A stretch of 64,000 nucleotides of DNA from Marinomonas profundi. GTDB lineage: Bacteria; Pseudomonadota; Gammaproteobacteria; Pseudomonadales; Marinomonadaceae. The position numbers were made by a program, and so were the translations under genes. Location: positions 1,870,578 through 1,934,577 of the forward strand of contig NZ_CP073013.1 in the NCBI RefSeq assembly GCF_020694005.1, written 5' to 3'. Each line of letters begins with the position of its first letter. Position 1 is the first letter of the stretch. This document shows, piece after piece, positions 34,205 through 42,239 of the stretch. The notes beneath the pieces were generated by a model, which ran no database searches, had not been told where the DNA came from, and saw nothing but the letters and a program-made list of their open reading frames with translations.

Positions 34205-36119
34205 GACGCTTTCCTTGATGTTTGAAGTGGCCATGCTGGTGACCAGTGTGTGCGGCGTATTGGTCGCGGTTTGGCTATTGTGGCGAGCGCGCAAGCAAAG
34301 CGACCTGCAAGCCTTAGCCGGTTTCGCCATCATGATGGCGATTTGGTGTTTTGGGCATGTGGCGTTGTTTCAAGGCTATGAGGAAATGGGCATTCACATC
34401 ATTCTTGCCAACCCGCTAATGCCGACTTTTTTCTTACATTTTGCCATTCGTTTTGTGAACTCAGGCTCGGTCAAAGAGCCGATGCTAGAGCGCTTATATC
34501 AGGCGGTGCCTTGGTTTTATCTCACCAGTTTCGCGGTGGTTTTACAGAGCTGGTGGATAGGCGCGGGCGACGCCATTAGTACCTTGGATACGCGCTCCTT
34601 TTTTATTTTTACCGAAGCGGGGGCATGGAATCTCGTCTATACCGTCTTGGTCGGTATGTTGGCTCATGGTGTGTTGTTGTTCGGTTGGTATCGGCATTCT
34701 GGTAACAAGAAGCGTTCCATTCTTGCCATGTTTGGTGTTGGCGCTTGGGGGTTGTTGCTAGCAACGAGCTTTGTTTTCCCTTCTTTTGGTATTAGCTGGT
34801 TTCCTTACCCTATGTTATTGCTGCCAACCTATTTGCTCTTGTTGGTGTATGCCGTGGTGCGTTATCAGATTTTATCGGTGAACGCGTTTGCCAATCGTGC
34901 CTTGCTTTGGCTTGCCATGATGCTGGTGATTCTGTGTGTGATCGCGGTGATCAGTGTGGTGTCTGGGCGCATCGGTTTGCAGGCGTTAGCGAATGTTCCC
35001 AGCTGGCAGTTGTGGTTGTATTCCCTGTTGATTTTGGTGGTTGCGGCGGTGATTTATCAACCGTTGAACCGTTTGTTTTCACGTCTTATTTATCCCGGTG
35101 CTGCGTTGAATGAAGCGGTATTGGATACTTGGTCAAGGCAATTAAAAGACGCCCAAGACTGGCCACAACTGATTGCCATTGGTGAGCGTTTACTCTCTCT
35201 GCAGATAAGACGTAACGTGGCGATTCAATTGCAACGTTCTGCTTTTCCAGTAAGGGAGCAAAATGATGCCTTGGCAATACGAGTGTCTCGATCAGATTCG
35301 GACTGGCACTTTGTTTTGATCGGCTGGGAAGATGCCAGCCCTGGGATGCGTCTGACGGCAGAAGTGTTCGCTTCCTTGTTTTCGACCAGTTGCGGTTTGC
35401 TTGAACGATCGCTGGCGTTGGCCGTGGCGGAGCGAAAACGCCTGGACGAGCAGCATCTTGTTGAATTAGGAAGCTTGTCTGCGGCGATGGCTCACGAGCT
35501 GCGTAATCCGCTGAATATTATTTCCATGGCGGCCTATGATGCGCCAGCCGAGACGCGTCAGCATATTCAAACTCAACTCAAGCGCGCCGATCGTTTGGTG
35601 AGCGATATGTTAGTGTATTCCGGTGGCTTGACGTTACAAGTGGCCGCCACGCCATTACGTTCTTTAGTGGCCAGTATTTTGGCGCAGACGCAACCAGAAG
35701 GCGTGGCGTTTGAGTTGGATATTGATGAAACGATTGAGCTGGAGGCCGACCCGCAACGCCTGCAACAGGTGTTTATTAACCTCATCGATAACGCGATGTC
35801 TTTTTTGCGTAACACGCCAGATGGCAAATTATTGATTGAAGCCAAAGAACAAGAGCAGCAGATAGTGGTTTATGTGCATAACAACGGACCGGCAATTGAC
35901 CCAAGTCTGCATGGCGAGGCGCTGTTTCAACCCTTTGTGACCAAGCGAGCGGGCGGTAGTGGTCTCGGCTTGGCGATTGTGCGCCGTATTATTGACGCCC
36001 ATGGTGGCAAAATCAGACACAGCGTTGATTCTTCTTGGCCGGTGACTTTCGAGCTTATTTTACCTCGCCATTTTTCTGGCGCTGCGATTTCAAACAGAGA
36101 ATTCCATGACACAAAATAA
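34203..36119 (+). CDS. Membrane sensor histidine kinase with 7TM-like N-terminus
   Basis: A 638-residue kinase with about seven to eight N-terminal helices (about residues 1-300). HisKA follows with AAMAHELRNPLNIISMAAYD, and the ATPase domain has QQVFINLIDNAMSFL and GGSGLGLAIVRRIIDAHGG. The start may be TTG 34203 or ATG 34218; neither has a strong ribosome-binding site. It overlaps the sigma-54 regulator gene by 14 bases, so the two are a pair. The N-terminal multi-helix sensor is reminiscent of PrsK-type kinases. It is divergent from the cytochrome bd operon, so a respiratory or membrane signal is possible. Confidence 0.83.
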   Translation: MTLSLMFEVAMLVTSVCGVLVAVWLLWRARKQSDLQALAGFAIMMAIWCFGHVALFQGYEEMGIHIILANPLMPTFFLHFAIRFVNSGSVKEPMLERLYQAVPWFYLTSFAVVLQSWWIGAGDAISTLDTRSFFIFTEAGAWNLVYTVLVGMLAHGVLLFGWYRHSGNKKRSILAMFGVGAWGLLLATSFVFPSFGISWFPYPMLLLPTYLLLLVYAVVRYQILSVNAFANRALLWLAMMLVILCVIAVISVVSGRIGLQALANVPSWQLWLYSLLILVVAAVIYQPLNRLFSRLIYPGAALNEAVLDTWSRQLKDAQDWPQLIAIGERLLSLQIRRNVAIQLQRSAFPVREQNDALAIRVSRSDSDWHFVLIGWEDASPGMRLTAEVFASLFSTSCGLLERSLALAVAERKRLDEQHLVELGSLSAAMAHELRNPLNIISMAAYDAPAETRQHIQTQLKRADRLVSDMLVYSGGLTLQVAATPLRSLVASILAQTQPEGVAFELDIDETIELEADPQRLQQVFINLIDNAMSFLRNTPDGKLLIEAKEQEQQIVVYVHNNGPAIDPSLHGEALFQPFVTKRAGGSGLGLAIVRRIIDAHGGKIRHSVDSSWPVTFELILPRHFSGAAISNREFHDTK

Positions 36120-37476
36120 AATATTACTGGTCGATGACGAGCCAGCCTTTCGTGAGCTGGCTAGCCGTTGGTTGGCGAAGCAAGATTATCATGTAAAAAC
36201 CGCCGGTAGTTTAGACGAAGCTCGAAGCGCTTTGACGTCGTTTGATGCGGATTTGGTGTTATTAGACTTGTCTATGCCGCCGCATTTTGACCCGCAAGTG
36301 ACCTTGGACGCGATGGACGAGTTTGCTGGTCGTCCGGTGATTATTATTACTGGCCATGCGGATCGAGATTTGGCGCTTAAAGCCATTGAATTGGGCGCTT
36401 GGGATTTTATTGCCAAGCCAATTGACCCCGATATGTTGGCGGTGGTGGTGCGTCGAGCCATCACTAAAACCACCTTGGAACGAGAGCTGACCCAGTTAAA
36501 GCAAGCCAGTCATTCTCCTCAAGGGGCGTCGGCTTACATCGGTCATTCGATGAGTTCGCAAAAGGTTAGGGCGCTGGTGGAACGAATCGCGCCGACCGAT
36601 GTGCGCGTCTTGGTCACGGGGCCATCGGGAACGGGCAAAGAAGTGATTTCACGTACCTTACATGATTTAAGTCACCGCGCTGCCAAGCCCTTTGTTTCAG
36701 TGCATTGCGGCGCGATTCCGGCGGATTTATTGGAAAGCGAGTTGTTTGGCTATGTGAAAGGCGCGTTTACTGGGGCGGAAAAAGACAAGGTGGGTTTGTT
36801 GAGTTTGGCCGATAGTGGCACCTTGTTCTTGGATGAAATTGGCGAAATGCCCTTGGCGATGCAGGTGAAATTACTGCGAGTACTGCAAGAAGGCACTTTT
36901 TTCCCTGTCGGTGGGCGAGAACAGAAATACATCGACATTCGGGTGATTTCCGCAACCAATGCCGACTTACTCGAAAAAGTCCGCGAAGGCAGTTTTCGAG
37001 AAGATCTATATTACCGCATCAAAGGCGTCAATATTGAAACTCAAGCGCTTGCACAGCGGCTAGAAGATGTTCCTGTACTCTTGCAATCTTTCTTACAGCG
37101 TTTGCAACGTCAGCAAGCGAAACAACTGCAACTCAGCCCAGAAGCCGTGCAATGGTTTCGCGATCAATCGTGGCCGGGCAATGTACGTGAATTGAAAAAT
37201 GCTTTGGAAAGCGTGGCGTCTATTTGTCCGCAAGGGCGCATTACCATAGACGATATTCAGCTACTCTATCCCACGGGCGAACGTACTCGTCACACCGCGG
37301 CAACCTTGCCGACCAGCGACGCCTCGTTAGACGAACAAGTTCGAGACCTTGAAATTCGACTGATTAACCAAGCCCTAGAAAAACAACAAGGCAACCGCAC
37401 TCAAGCGGCCAAGCAACTGGGCATTTCACGGCAGGGGTTGATCAAAAAGATAGAAAGGTATGGGTTAACCTTTTGA
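36106..37476 (+). CDS. NtrC-family sigma-54-dependent response regulator
   Basis: A 456-residue regulator with three domains. The receiver (about 1-120) has its acceptor in LVLLDLSMP. The AAA+ domain (about 145-375) has Walker A GPSGTGKE, an intact GAFTGA loop for sigma-54 contact (YVKGAFTGAEKDK) and LFLDEIGEMPL. A Fis-type helix-turn-helix covers about 425-453 (GNRTQAAKQLGISRQGLIKK). It activates RNA polymerase with RpoN at promoters that cannot be identified here. Confidence 0.9.
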   Translation: MTQNKILLVDDEPAFRELASRWLAKQDYHVKTAGSLDEARSALTSFDADLVLLDLSMPPHFDPQVTLDAMDEFAGRPVIIITGHADRDLALKAIELGAWDFIAKPIDPDMLAVVVRRAITKTTLERELTQLKQASHSPQGASAYIGHSMSSQKVRALVERIAPTDVRVLVTGPSGTGKEVISRTLHDLSHRAAKPFVSVHCGAIPADLLESELFGYVKGAFTGAEKDKVGLLSLADSGTLFLDEIGEMPLAMQVKLLRVLQEGTFFPVGGREQKYIDIRVISATNADLLEKVREGSFREDLYYRIKGVNIETQALAQRLEDVPVLLQSFLQRLQRQQAKQLQLSPEAVQWFRDQSWPGNVRELKNALESVASICPQGRITIDDIQLLYPTGERTRHTAATLPTSDASLDEQVRDLEIRLINQALEKQQGNRTQAAKQLGISRQGLIKKIERYGLTF

Positions 37477-37492
37477 ATTATGGGTAGATTTG

Positions 37493-37550
37493 TTTGTTAT
37501 ATGGCAAACTTTTTATAAATACGTTATTTTATTTGTTATATAGCAAACTT
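37493..37550. promoter_or_regulatory. Twin operators of the hipBA module
   Basis: Two 19-base sites, TTTGTTATATGGCAAACTT (37493-37511) and TTTGTTATATAGCAAACTT (37532-37550), differ at one base and repeat every 39 bp. Each has an inverted TTTG...CAAA core. They lie just upstream of hipB, where HipB-type antitoxins bind repeated operators to repress their own operon. Confidence 0.75.
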
Positions 37551-37582
37551 ATAAGCCTTTAAATACAGGTGTGGGTGGCGAA

Positions 37583-37840
37583 ATGGCCAATCGAGAAGAA
37601 ATCGGCGAGAAAATTTGCGCAGCACGTAAGGCGCTGAAGAAAACGCAAAAGCAAATGGCAGAACAGACAGGTATTCATAAATCGACCTTGTCGTTGATTG
37701 AAAACGGCCGTTTTACTGGCTCGTTGGATATCCTAGAACGCTACTTAGACGCTGTTGGTTTAACACTAGAAGTCGCTCCTAAAAAGCATCGATTACCCCA
37801 ATGGGATGAAATAGAAGCCCTATTTGCGGAGGATGACTGA
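37583..37840 (+). CDS. hipB: HipB-like antitoxin, XRE family
   Basis: An 85-residue helix-turn-helix protein (KKTQKQMAEQTGIHKSTLSL as core) with a tail of about 20 residues (HRLPQWDEIEALFAEDD). ATG 37583 is the best start; a GTG four codons earlier is possible. The stop overlaps the hipA start (TGATG). It should neutralise HipA and repress the operon by binding the two 19-base sites upstream. Confidence 0.85.
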   Translation: MANREEIGEKICAARKALKKTQKQMAEQTGIHKSTLSLIENGRFTGSLDILERYLDAVGLTLEVAPKKHRLPQWDEIEALFAEDD

Positions 37841-39075
37841 TGTCTGCTGAAATCTCCTCTATTTTATTCCCGAATAAAATAGATAAGCTCACGGTTTGTG
37901 CAGAAGGTTATGAACTTGGCTTGTTAACCAATGCTTCTAGGCATCATTATCAGCCTAGCCAAACAGAGCGTTTTGTTTCTCTGACCATGACTAAGCCAGA
38001 TTTAGACGGTTATTCTTCTGGTGCCCTGCATCCTATTTTTTCTCAGAATCTTCCCGAAGGTTTTAATCGTCGTTTTATTGCTGAGAAACTGGCGCGTTAT
38101 GCTCGGGTTGATGATATGTATTTGTTGGCGCTGCAAGGAGAACATGGCATTGGTCGCTTGTCTTATCGTGGCGAGTTGGCTTTACCCGAGTTAGAGCCTG
38201 TTGGCTTGGATGATATTTTGCGGTATCAGGGGAAGCAGCCTTTGTTTCCACAGTTACTGGAAAAATATTATCTGCGCAATAGTTTAGCCGGTGTGCAGCC
38301 TAAGGTGAGTATTCCGAATGCCAGTTTGTCGACGGGGCGAAGCTTGCAGCAGAAAGATCTGATCGTTAAATCATTTGATGCTGAGTTTACCTTGCTGACC
38401 GTGAACGAATTTGTTTGTATGGAAGCGGCAAGATTTTGTGGTTTAGAGCCGCCTAAAACCTATTTGTCCGAAAACTTAGATACCTTTGTTGTAGAGCGCT
38501 TTGATAAACCAAATGGCGAGAGCTTAGGTTATGAAGATTTTACTACCTTGCTGAAAAAGCCCAATACACCAGATGCAAAATACAGTGGCAGCTATGAGGC
38601 CTTGTTGAAAGCGACTTTTATGTACACCAATAGTCTTGACGAAGTGCGTAAAATGTATCGGTATATTGTATTTAACTGCCTTATTGGCAACGGTGATGCG
38701 CATCTGAAAAATTTTGCCTTGCAATACACGCCGGATATGACACGTATTTTTGTCGCGCCACCTTTTGATATAACGCATACGGTTATTTACCAGACGATTG
38801 ACGATAAAATGGCGTTAAAGTTGGCAAAGAGTCATGCTTTTCCCGATTATAAAACTTTGCTTGGGTTGGCGGATTCTGCTTTGTTTCGAATTCGTGATGC
38901 TAAAGACATTATTGATAGTACGGCTCAAGGTATTTTAGAGTCTCTAGCAGGCTCTAATGAAGTTGCTTTGCTGACAGGTTTGAAAGACTCCATTGAAAAA
39001 TCGGTAGCGGTTGGCATGAGTGTACAAGCGATAAGTAAAGATTTCCGACACGATAAAAAACGTAAGTTTGAATAG
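37840..39075 (+). CDS. hipA: HipA-like Ser/Thr kinase toxin
   Basis: A 411-residue HipA kinase. The regulatory serine loop is NSLAGVQPKVS (family SxAGAQxK), the catalytic loop GNGDAHLKNF and the metal-binding region VAPPFDITHT. In E. coli, HipA phosphorylates glutamyl-tRNA synthetase and induces persistence; the target of this homologue is unknown. It has the N-terminal HipA_N segment fused, so it is a full-length toxin rather than the split HipST type. All key residues appear intact. Confidence 0.88.
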   Translation: MSAEISSILFPNKIDKLTVCAEGYELGLLTNASRHHYQPSQTERFVSLTMTKPDLDGYSSGALHPIFSQNLPEGFNRRFIAEKLARYARVDDMYLLALQGEHGIGRLSYRGELALPELEPVGLDDILRYQGKQPLFPQLLEKYYLRNSLAGVQPKVSIPNASLSTGRSLQQKDLIVKSFDAEFTLLTVNEFVCMEAARFCGLEPPKTYLSENLDTFVVERFDKPNGESLGYEDFTTLLKKPNTPDAKYSGSYEALLKATFMYTNSLDEVRKMYRYIVFNCLIGNGDAHLKNFALQYTPDMTRIFVAPPFDITHTVIYQTIDDKMALKLAKSHAFPDYKTLLGLADSALFRIRDAKDIIDSTAQGILESLAGSNEVALLTGLKDSIEKSVAVGMSVQAISKDFRHDKKRKFE

Positions 39076-39153
39076 GGCTGTATTAATGCCAATGAATAAT
39101 ACGGCGAACATTTTCTCGATTACTAAGCCTAGTCATACCTGCTGAAAGAATTA

Positions 39154-39276
39154 CTACTCCTTACGAAGACGTTTTAATATTTGCCCTTGGGTGACTTCGC
39201 CTAACATATGCTGTTGTAAAAGCGCGACCAACAAGGCTTGGCGTTCAGAGGCTGTCATTTTAGTGGGTGTTTTCAT
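39154..39276 (-). pseudogene. Truncated copy of the XRE regulator locus
   Basis: A 40-codon frame (MKTPTKMTASERQALLVALL, then QQHMLGEVTQGQILKRLRKE) closely matches the start of the regulator at 40461-40790 (MTAEQRQALLVELLQKHILG). It stops where the helix-turn-helix would begin. Its first codons match the start of the 43-residue gene at 40918, so an internal deletion has joined the two starts. It keeps the same operator upstream. Confidence 0.7.
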
Positions 39277-39289
39277 GGAATATCTATAG

Positions 39290-39307
39290 TGAGCATAGTT
39301 TTGCTCA
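39290..39307. promoter_or_regulatory. TGAGCA-N6-TGCTCA operator, copy 1
   Basis: TGAGCATAGTTTTGCTCA is a perfect 6-6-6 palindrome located 13 bases before the start of the truncated regulator copy. The same pattern occurs twice before the intact locus (40931-40948 and 41013-41030), which identifies it as the regulator's own operator. Confidence 0.7.
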
Positions 39308-39309
39308 CT

Positions 39310-39987
39310 TTACTCAAAAACAGGCGTTAGATAGTCAGGGCCCAGTTGCTGCATTTGTTGTTCAACCCAGTTCACTCTTTGACGAAGGTAAAAAGTCAAA
39401 TCGTTGGGGTTTCGAGTACGTGGGCTGGGTAATAAAATGGCCAGCCGTGCGGCTTGGTTCATGGTGAGTTTGCTGGCGGATCGACCAAAATAATGCTGGC
39501 TTGCGGCTTCGACGCCGTAAATGCCTTTGCCAAATTCTGCGACGTTTAAATACACTTCGAGAATACGTTTTTTACCCCAAAGTGCTTCAAGGCTCACCGC
39601 CAATCCCGCTTCCAAACCTTTGCGAATAAAGCTTCGACCCGACCAGAGAAAGAGGTTTTTCGCGGTTTGCTGTGTGATGGTACTGGCACCACGAAGACCG
39701 TCGCCTTCATCGTATTGAGTGAGCGCTTTACTGATTGCCGTAAAGTCGACACCAAAGTGCTCAGGAAAACGCTGATCTTCAGCAGCGACCACCGCCAGCG
39801 GCATATAAGACGGCAGCTTATCAATGCTGATCCAAGTCTGTTTCACCGGATAATTGCTTTGCAGCATAAACGCTGTCGTTGGTGGCGGCACAAAGCGAAA
39901 CACCAGTAAAACAAGCATCAGCAAGAGCAAAGCGCGCCAAATGATCGTCCAAACTTTTCTAAAAATACCGCGTTTACGCTTTGCCAT
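39310..39987 (-). CDS. mtgA: Monofunctional biosynthetic peptidoglycan transglycosylase
   Basis: A 225-residue inner-membrane glycosyltransferase that polymerises lipid II into glycan strands. MAKRKRGIF at 39987 is the natural start, giving one TM helix (about 13-33); the frame extends upstream without homology. GT51 motifs are present: the catalytic Glu in VVAAEDQRFPEHFGVD, GASTITQQTAKNLFLW, KKRILEVYLN and QAARLAILLPSP. Length matches the family. Confidence 0.92.
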   Translation of the reverse strand: MAKRKRGIFRKVWTIIWRALLLLMLVLLVFRFVPPPTTAFMLQSNYPVKQTWISIDKLPSYMPLAVVAAEDQRFPEHFGVDFTAISKALTQYDEGDGLRGASTITQQTAKNLFLWSGRSFIRKGLEAGLAVSLEALWGKKRILEVYLNVAEFGKGIYGVEAASQHYFGRSASKLTMNQAARLAILLPSPRTRNPNDLTFYLRQRVNWVEQQMQQLGPDYLTPVFE

Positions 39988-40116
39988 TGATGGTCTCTTA
40001 ATTGGTTTAACGAGGCTTTTTAGCCCATTACGCGCACAAGTATAACCAATAAAAGAGGCAATCTTTAATGAATCTTTAATGGTGAGTGCGCAGATTCTAG
40101 ATCTCGATTGCGGTAG

Positions 40117-40449
40117 CATTCGCCCACCCAATTTTCACCCTTCGTTTATCATTTGTTTGCCCTTGAAGCGAAAACCGCTTGGGGCATTGGTGGCTTCATC
40201 TTTCTTGGCGCGACCATTCACCTGATACTTGACGAGTTATACAGTATTGAACTATCAGGAATGCGCATCAAACGCTCATTTGGCACCGCGATGAAGCTCA
40301 CCGATTGGGGGGAGCCGTTGGCGTCGCTGGTGTTGGTGCTCTGCTGCGCTTTGGGTTATTGGTTAAGCCCAAGTTGGTGGCTGGAGCCAGAACGTTTGGC
40401 TGAGTGGATAAAGCAGGGACTGGATGAGTTTAATCACTTGTGGAGCTAG
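40117..40449 (+). pseudogene. 5'-truncated membrane-bound metal-dependent hydrolase remnant
   Basis: The open stretch from 40117 (first possible start TTG 40153) encodes only the C-terminal part of a YdjM-like inner-membrane hydrolase. GGFIFLGATIHLILDELYSI and GMRIKRSFGTAMKL are recognisable. Full-length relatives have two further helices and a metal-binding N-terminal half, which are absent here. The region upstream reads into the divergent mtgA promoter. It is probably inactive. Confidence 0.55.
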
Positions 40450-40460
40450 AGCTCATAACA

Positions 40461-40790
40461 TTACGGTTTCACCTTTAAGTCACCATCAAGTTGAGCGCCA
40501 GCCATCATATACTTCGCTACATGAGGATGAATTGGCGATAGCCCAGATTTTATTCCCAGAGGCTTGAAAACCTTGTCGATAATGCTCTGTACTTGGTTGC
40601 CTTTGTCTTGTTCGATATCTGTCAAGGTGCGACGACTGACTCCCACTAACTCAGCGTAGCGAGTTTGAGAAAAGCCAAGTACCTCCTTACGCAGGTGTTT
40701 TAACATTTGCCCTTGAGTGAGTTCACCTAATATATGCTTCTGTAGCAGCTCTACTAATAAAGCTTGGCGCTGTTCTGCTGTCATGCTCAT
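40461..40790 (-). CDS. XRE-family transcriptional regulator
   Basis: A 109-residue regulator starting at ATG 40790 (MSMTAEQRQALL). The helix-turn-helix lies at about 38-65 with GFSQTRYAELVGVSRRTLTD. A longer version starting at 40826 exists, but the 40790 start overlaps the stop of a 43-residue gene (ATGA), which suggests coupled translation. Three matching operators mark self-repression. Antitoxins of type II systems often have this build, but no known toxin is adjacent. Confidence 0.75.
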   Translation of the reverse strand: MSMTAEQRQALLVELLQKHILGELTQGQMLKHLRKEVLGFSQTRYAELVGVSRRTLTDIEQDKGNQVQSIIDKVFKPLGIKSGLSPIHPHVAKYMMAGAQLDGDLKVKP

Positions 40791-40918
40791 AAAAGCCCCC
40801 AACGTTTGAGTTTTGTTTCTAGCCATTTAACCTGGATAACATCTAATATTCGTTCGGGAACACCTCTCGCTTTCAAGCGTTGTTGTTGAATCAGAGCTTG
40901 AATAGTGAGTGTTTTCAT
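40787..40918 (-). CDS. 43-residue protein coupled to the XRE regulator
   Basis: ATG 40918 opens 43 codons: MKTLTIQALIQQQRLKARGV, then PERILDVIQVKWLETKLKRWGLL. The stop overlaps the regulator start (ATGA). It is basic and probably alpha-helical, without a signal or membrane helix. It directly follows operator copies. I do not recognise it. A tiny toxin or a co-repressor are open possibilities. The truncated copy at 39154-39276 keeps its first codons. Confidence 0.45.
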   Translation of the reverse strand: MKTLTIQALIQQQRLKARGVPERILDVIQVKWLETKLKRWGLL

Positions 40919-40930
40919 TGAATGCCTATA

Positions 40931-41030
40931 TGTGCATAGTTTTGCTCATTATAGTCATTTAAAGTAGATTTTGAGAAACAAATTGCTCAAAAATATCGGT
41001 AAAAGTTATGTTTGAGCATAATATTGCTCA
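40931..41030. promoter_or_regulatory. TGAGCA-N6-TGCTCA operators, copies 2 and 3
   Basis: TGTGCATAGTTTTGCTCA (40931-40948, one mismatch) and TGAGCATAATATTGCTCA (41013-41030, perfect) flank the putative promoter of the 43-residue gene and regulator, with a further half-site TTGCTCAA at 40983-40990. Placement fits autorepression with looping or cooperative binding. Confidence 0.65.
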
Positions 41031-41079
41031 TTTTTTATGACATGAAACAGGTTAAGTCGTGCAACCCTGTCAGACTGGC

Positions 41080-41406
41080 TTATGAAGACATAACCCAGTC
41101 TGTGGCTTCTTTCTTACGCTTGAACACCTTAATGTCTGCAGAGATAAACCAGCTAATTACACGAATTAGTCTATTCTGCCAACGACTCTTCCCATAGATG
41201 GCAATGCGATTAAACTCACCACCAAGTCGTTGGCTTAATAAAAACTCCGACCAAGCGCTTTTCATGCTCCAACCTTCGAATTCGCTAATATCGACCAGCA
41301 AACCTGCGTAAGGTAAATGGATAGAATAAATCGCTGCCTCTAACTGAGGCGTGATGCGTTCAAAATCCATATCACTTGAAATTGGGGTCAGATGAAAATA
41401 GAACAC
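41080..41406 (-). CDS. SpoIIAA-like (STAS-fold) protein with replaced N-terminus
   Basis: A 108-residue frame. From about residue 12 on it matches the SpoIIAA-like family (YAGLLVDISEFEGWSMKSAW, RIAIYGKSRWQN and a basic tail with EATDWV). The first codons (MFYFHLTPISSD) are read from the inverted repeat of the neighbouring transposase unit, so the native start and first strand have been cut off. It may be expressed as a short protein or be dead. Confidence 0.6.
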   Translation of the reverse strand: MFYFHLTPISSDMDFERITPQLEAAIYSIHLPYAGLLVDISEFEGWSMKSAWSEFLLSQRLGGEFNRIAIYGKSRWQNRLIRVISWFISADIKVFKRKKEATDWVMSS

Positions 41407-41523
41407 TGGTCGCTAGCTTGACTCAATAAGTGTTTGCCCTAAGATATTAGCTAGCCTGATATTTATGAACAGGATGTTCGTATCAGAGTCTTTTCAGTAA
41501 AGCTTATTTCAAAGGAGTGAAAT

Positions 41524-42225
41524 ATGGCGAGGCTTCCCCGACTTTGTCCGATTGGTATCCCGCAACATATTATTCAACGTGGTAATAACCGCCAAGTGTG
41601 TTTTGCCAGTGAAGATGACTTCATCGCTTATGCACACTGGTTAACAGAGTACGCCCAGCAGTATCAGGTAAAAGTCCATGCATGGGTCTTTATGACCAAT
41701 CATGTACATTTACTTGCAACGCCGATGACCGAGGGCGGTATATCGAAAATGATGCAAGCACTGGGACGCCGCTATGTCCGTTACTTCAACTACACCTACC
41801 AAAGAACCGGCACATTGTGGGAAGGGCGGTTTAAATCTTGTGTCATCAGTGCTGAGGAATACTTTTTTATCTGCCAGCGATATATCGAACTAAATCCCGT
41901 TAGAGCAAATATGGTCGCTCATCCAGCAGACTACAAATGGTCGAGTTATCGCTTTCATGCTCAGGAGTCACTGGATCTACAAAGTGAACTTTGGCAACCA
42001 CATGAACTTTATCTCAAACTTAGCCGTCAGCAGGAAACGCGAGCGAAGCGTTATCAAGCTTTATTCAAATACCACATCCCAGAAGAAGAACTCGGACGGA
42101 TTCGATCCGCTACGCATTCAGATATGGCACTGGGAAACGAACGTTTCAAAGAGGAGATCGAGAAGCTAACGGGTAGGCGAGTGACGCCAAGAAAACGCGG
42201 TAGAAAACCAAGTCAGATGGATTAA
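41524..42225 (+). CDS. REP-associated tyrosine transposase (RAYT, Y1_Tnp)
   Basis: A 233-residue HUH-superfamily transposase. The HUH pair is in WVFMTNHVHLLATPM, followed by GRRYVRYFNYTYQRTGTLWE. The catalytic tyrosine region is FICQRYIELNPVRANMV. AAGGAGTGAAAT gives a strong ribosome-binding site. RAYT proteins cut and join single strands at REP-like hairpins and are usually single-copy, vertically kept genes. This one is enclosed by 20-bp inverted repeats. Confidence 0.88.
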   Translation: MARLPRLCPIGIPQHIIQRGNNRQVCFASEDDFIAYAHWLTEYAQQYQVKVHAWVFMTNHVHLLATPMTEGGISKMMQALGRRYVRYFNYTYQRTGTLWEGRFKSCVISAEEYFFICQRYIELNPVRANMVAHPADYKWSSYRFHAQESLDLQSELWQPHELYLKLSRQQETRAKRYQALFKYHIPEEELGRIRSATHSDMALGNERFKEEIEKLTGRRVTPRKRGRKPSQMD

Positions 42226-42230
42226 ATTTT

Positions 42231-42239
42231 CATCTGACC
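42231..42239. repeat. Target-site duplication (left) of the IS4-family element
   Basis: CATCTGACC lies directly outside the left terminal repeat and is repeated exactly outside the right one (43562-43570). Nine bases is the duplication length typical of IS10-group IS4 elements, so the insertion boundaries are certain. Confidence 0.9.

Noticed and set aside
40461..40826. 121-residue version of the XRE regulator
   Set aside because: The start at 40790 couples to the upstream stop (ATGA) and matches the start of the truncated copy better; the longer form cannot be fully excluded.
41012..41197. 61-residue plus-strand frame
   Set aside because: It overlaps the operator region and the SpoIIAA-like gene on the other strand and has no coding features.
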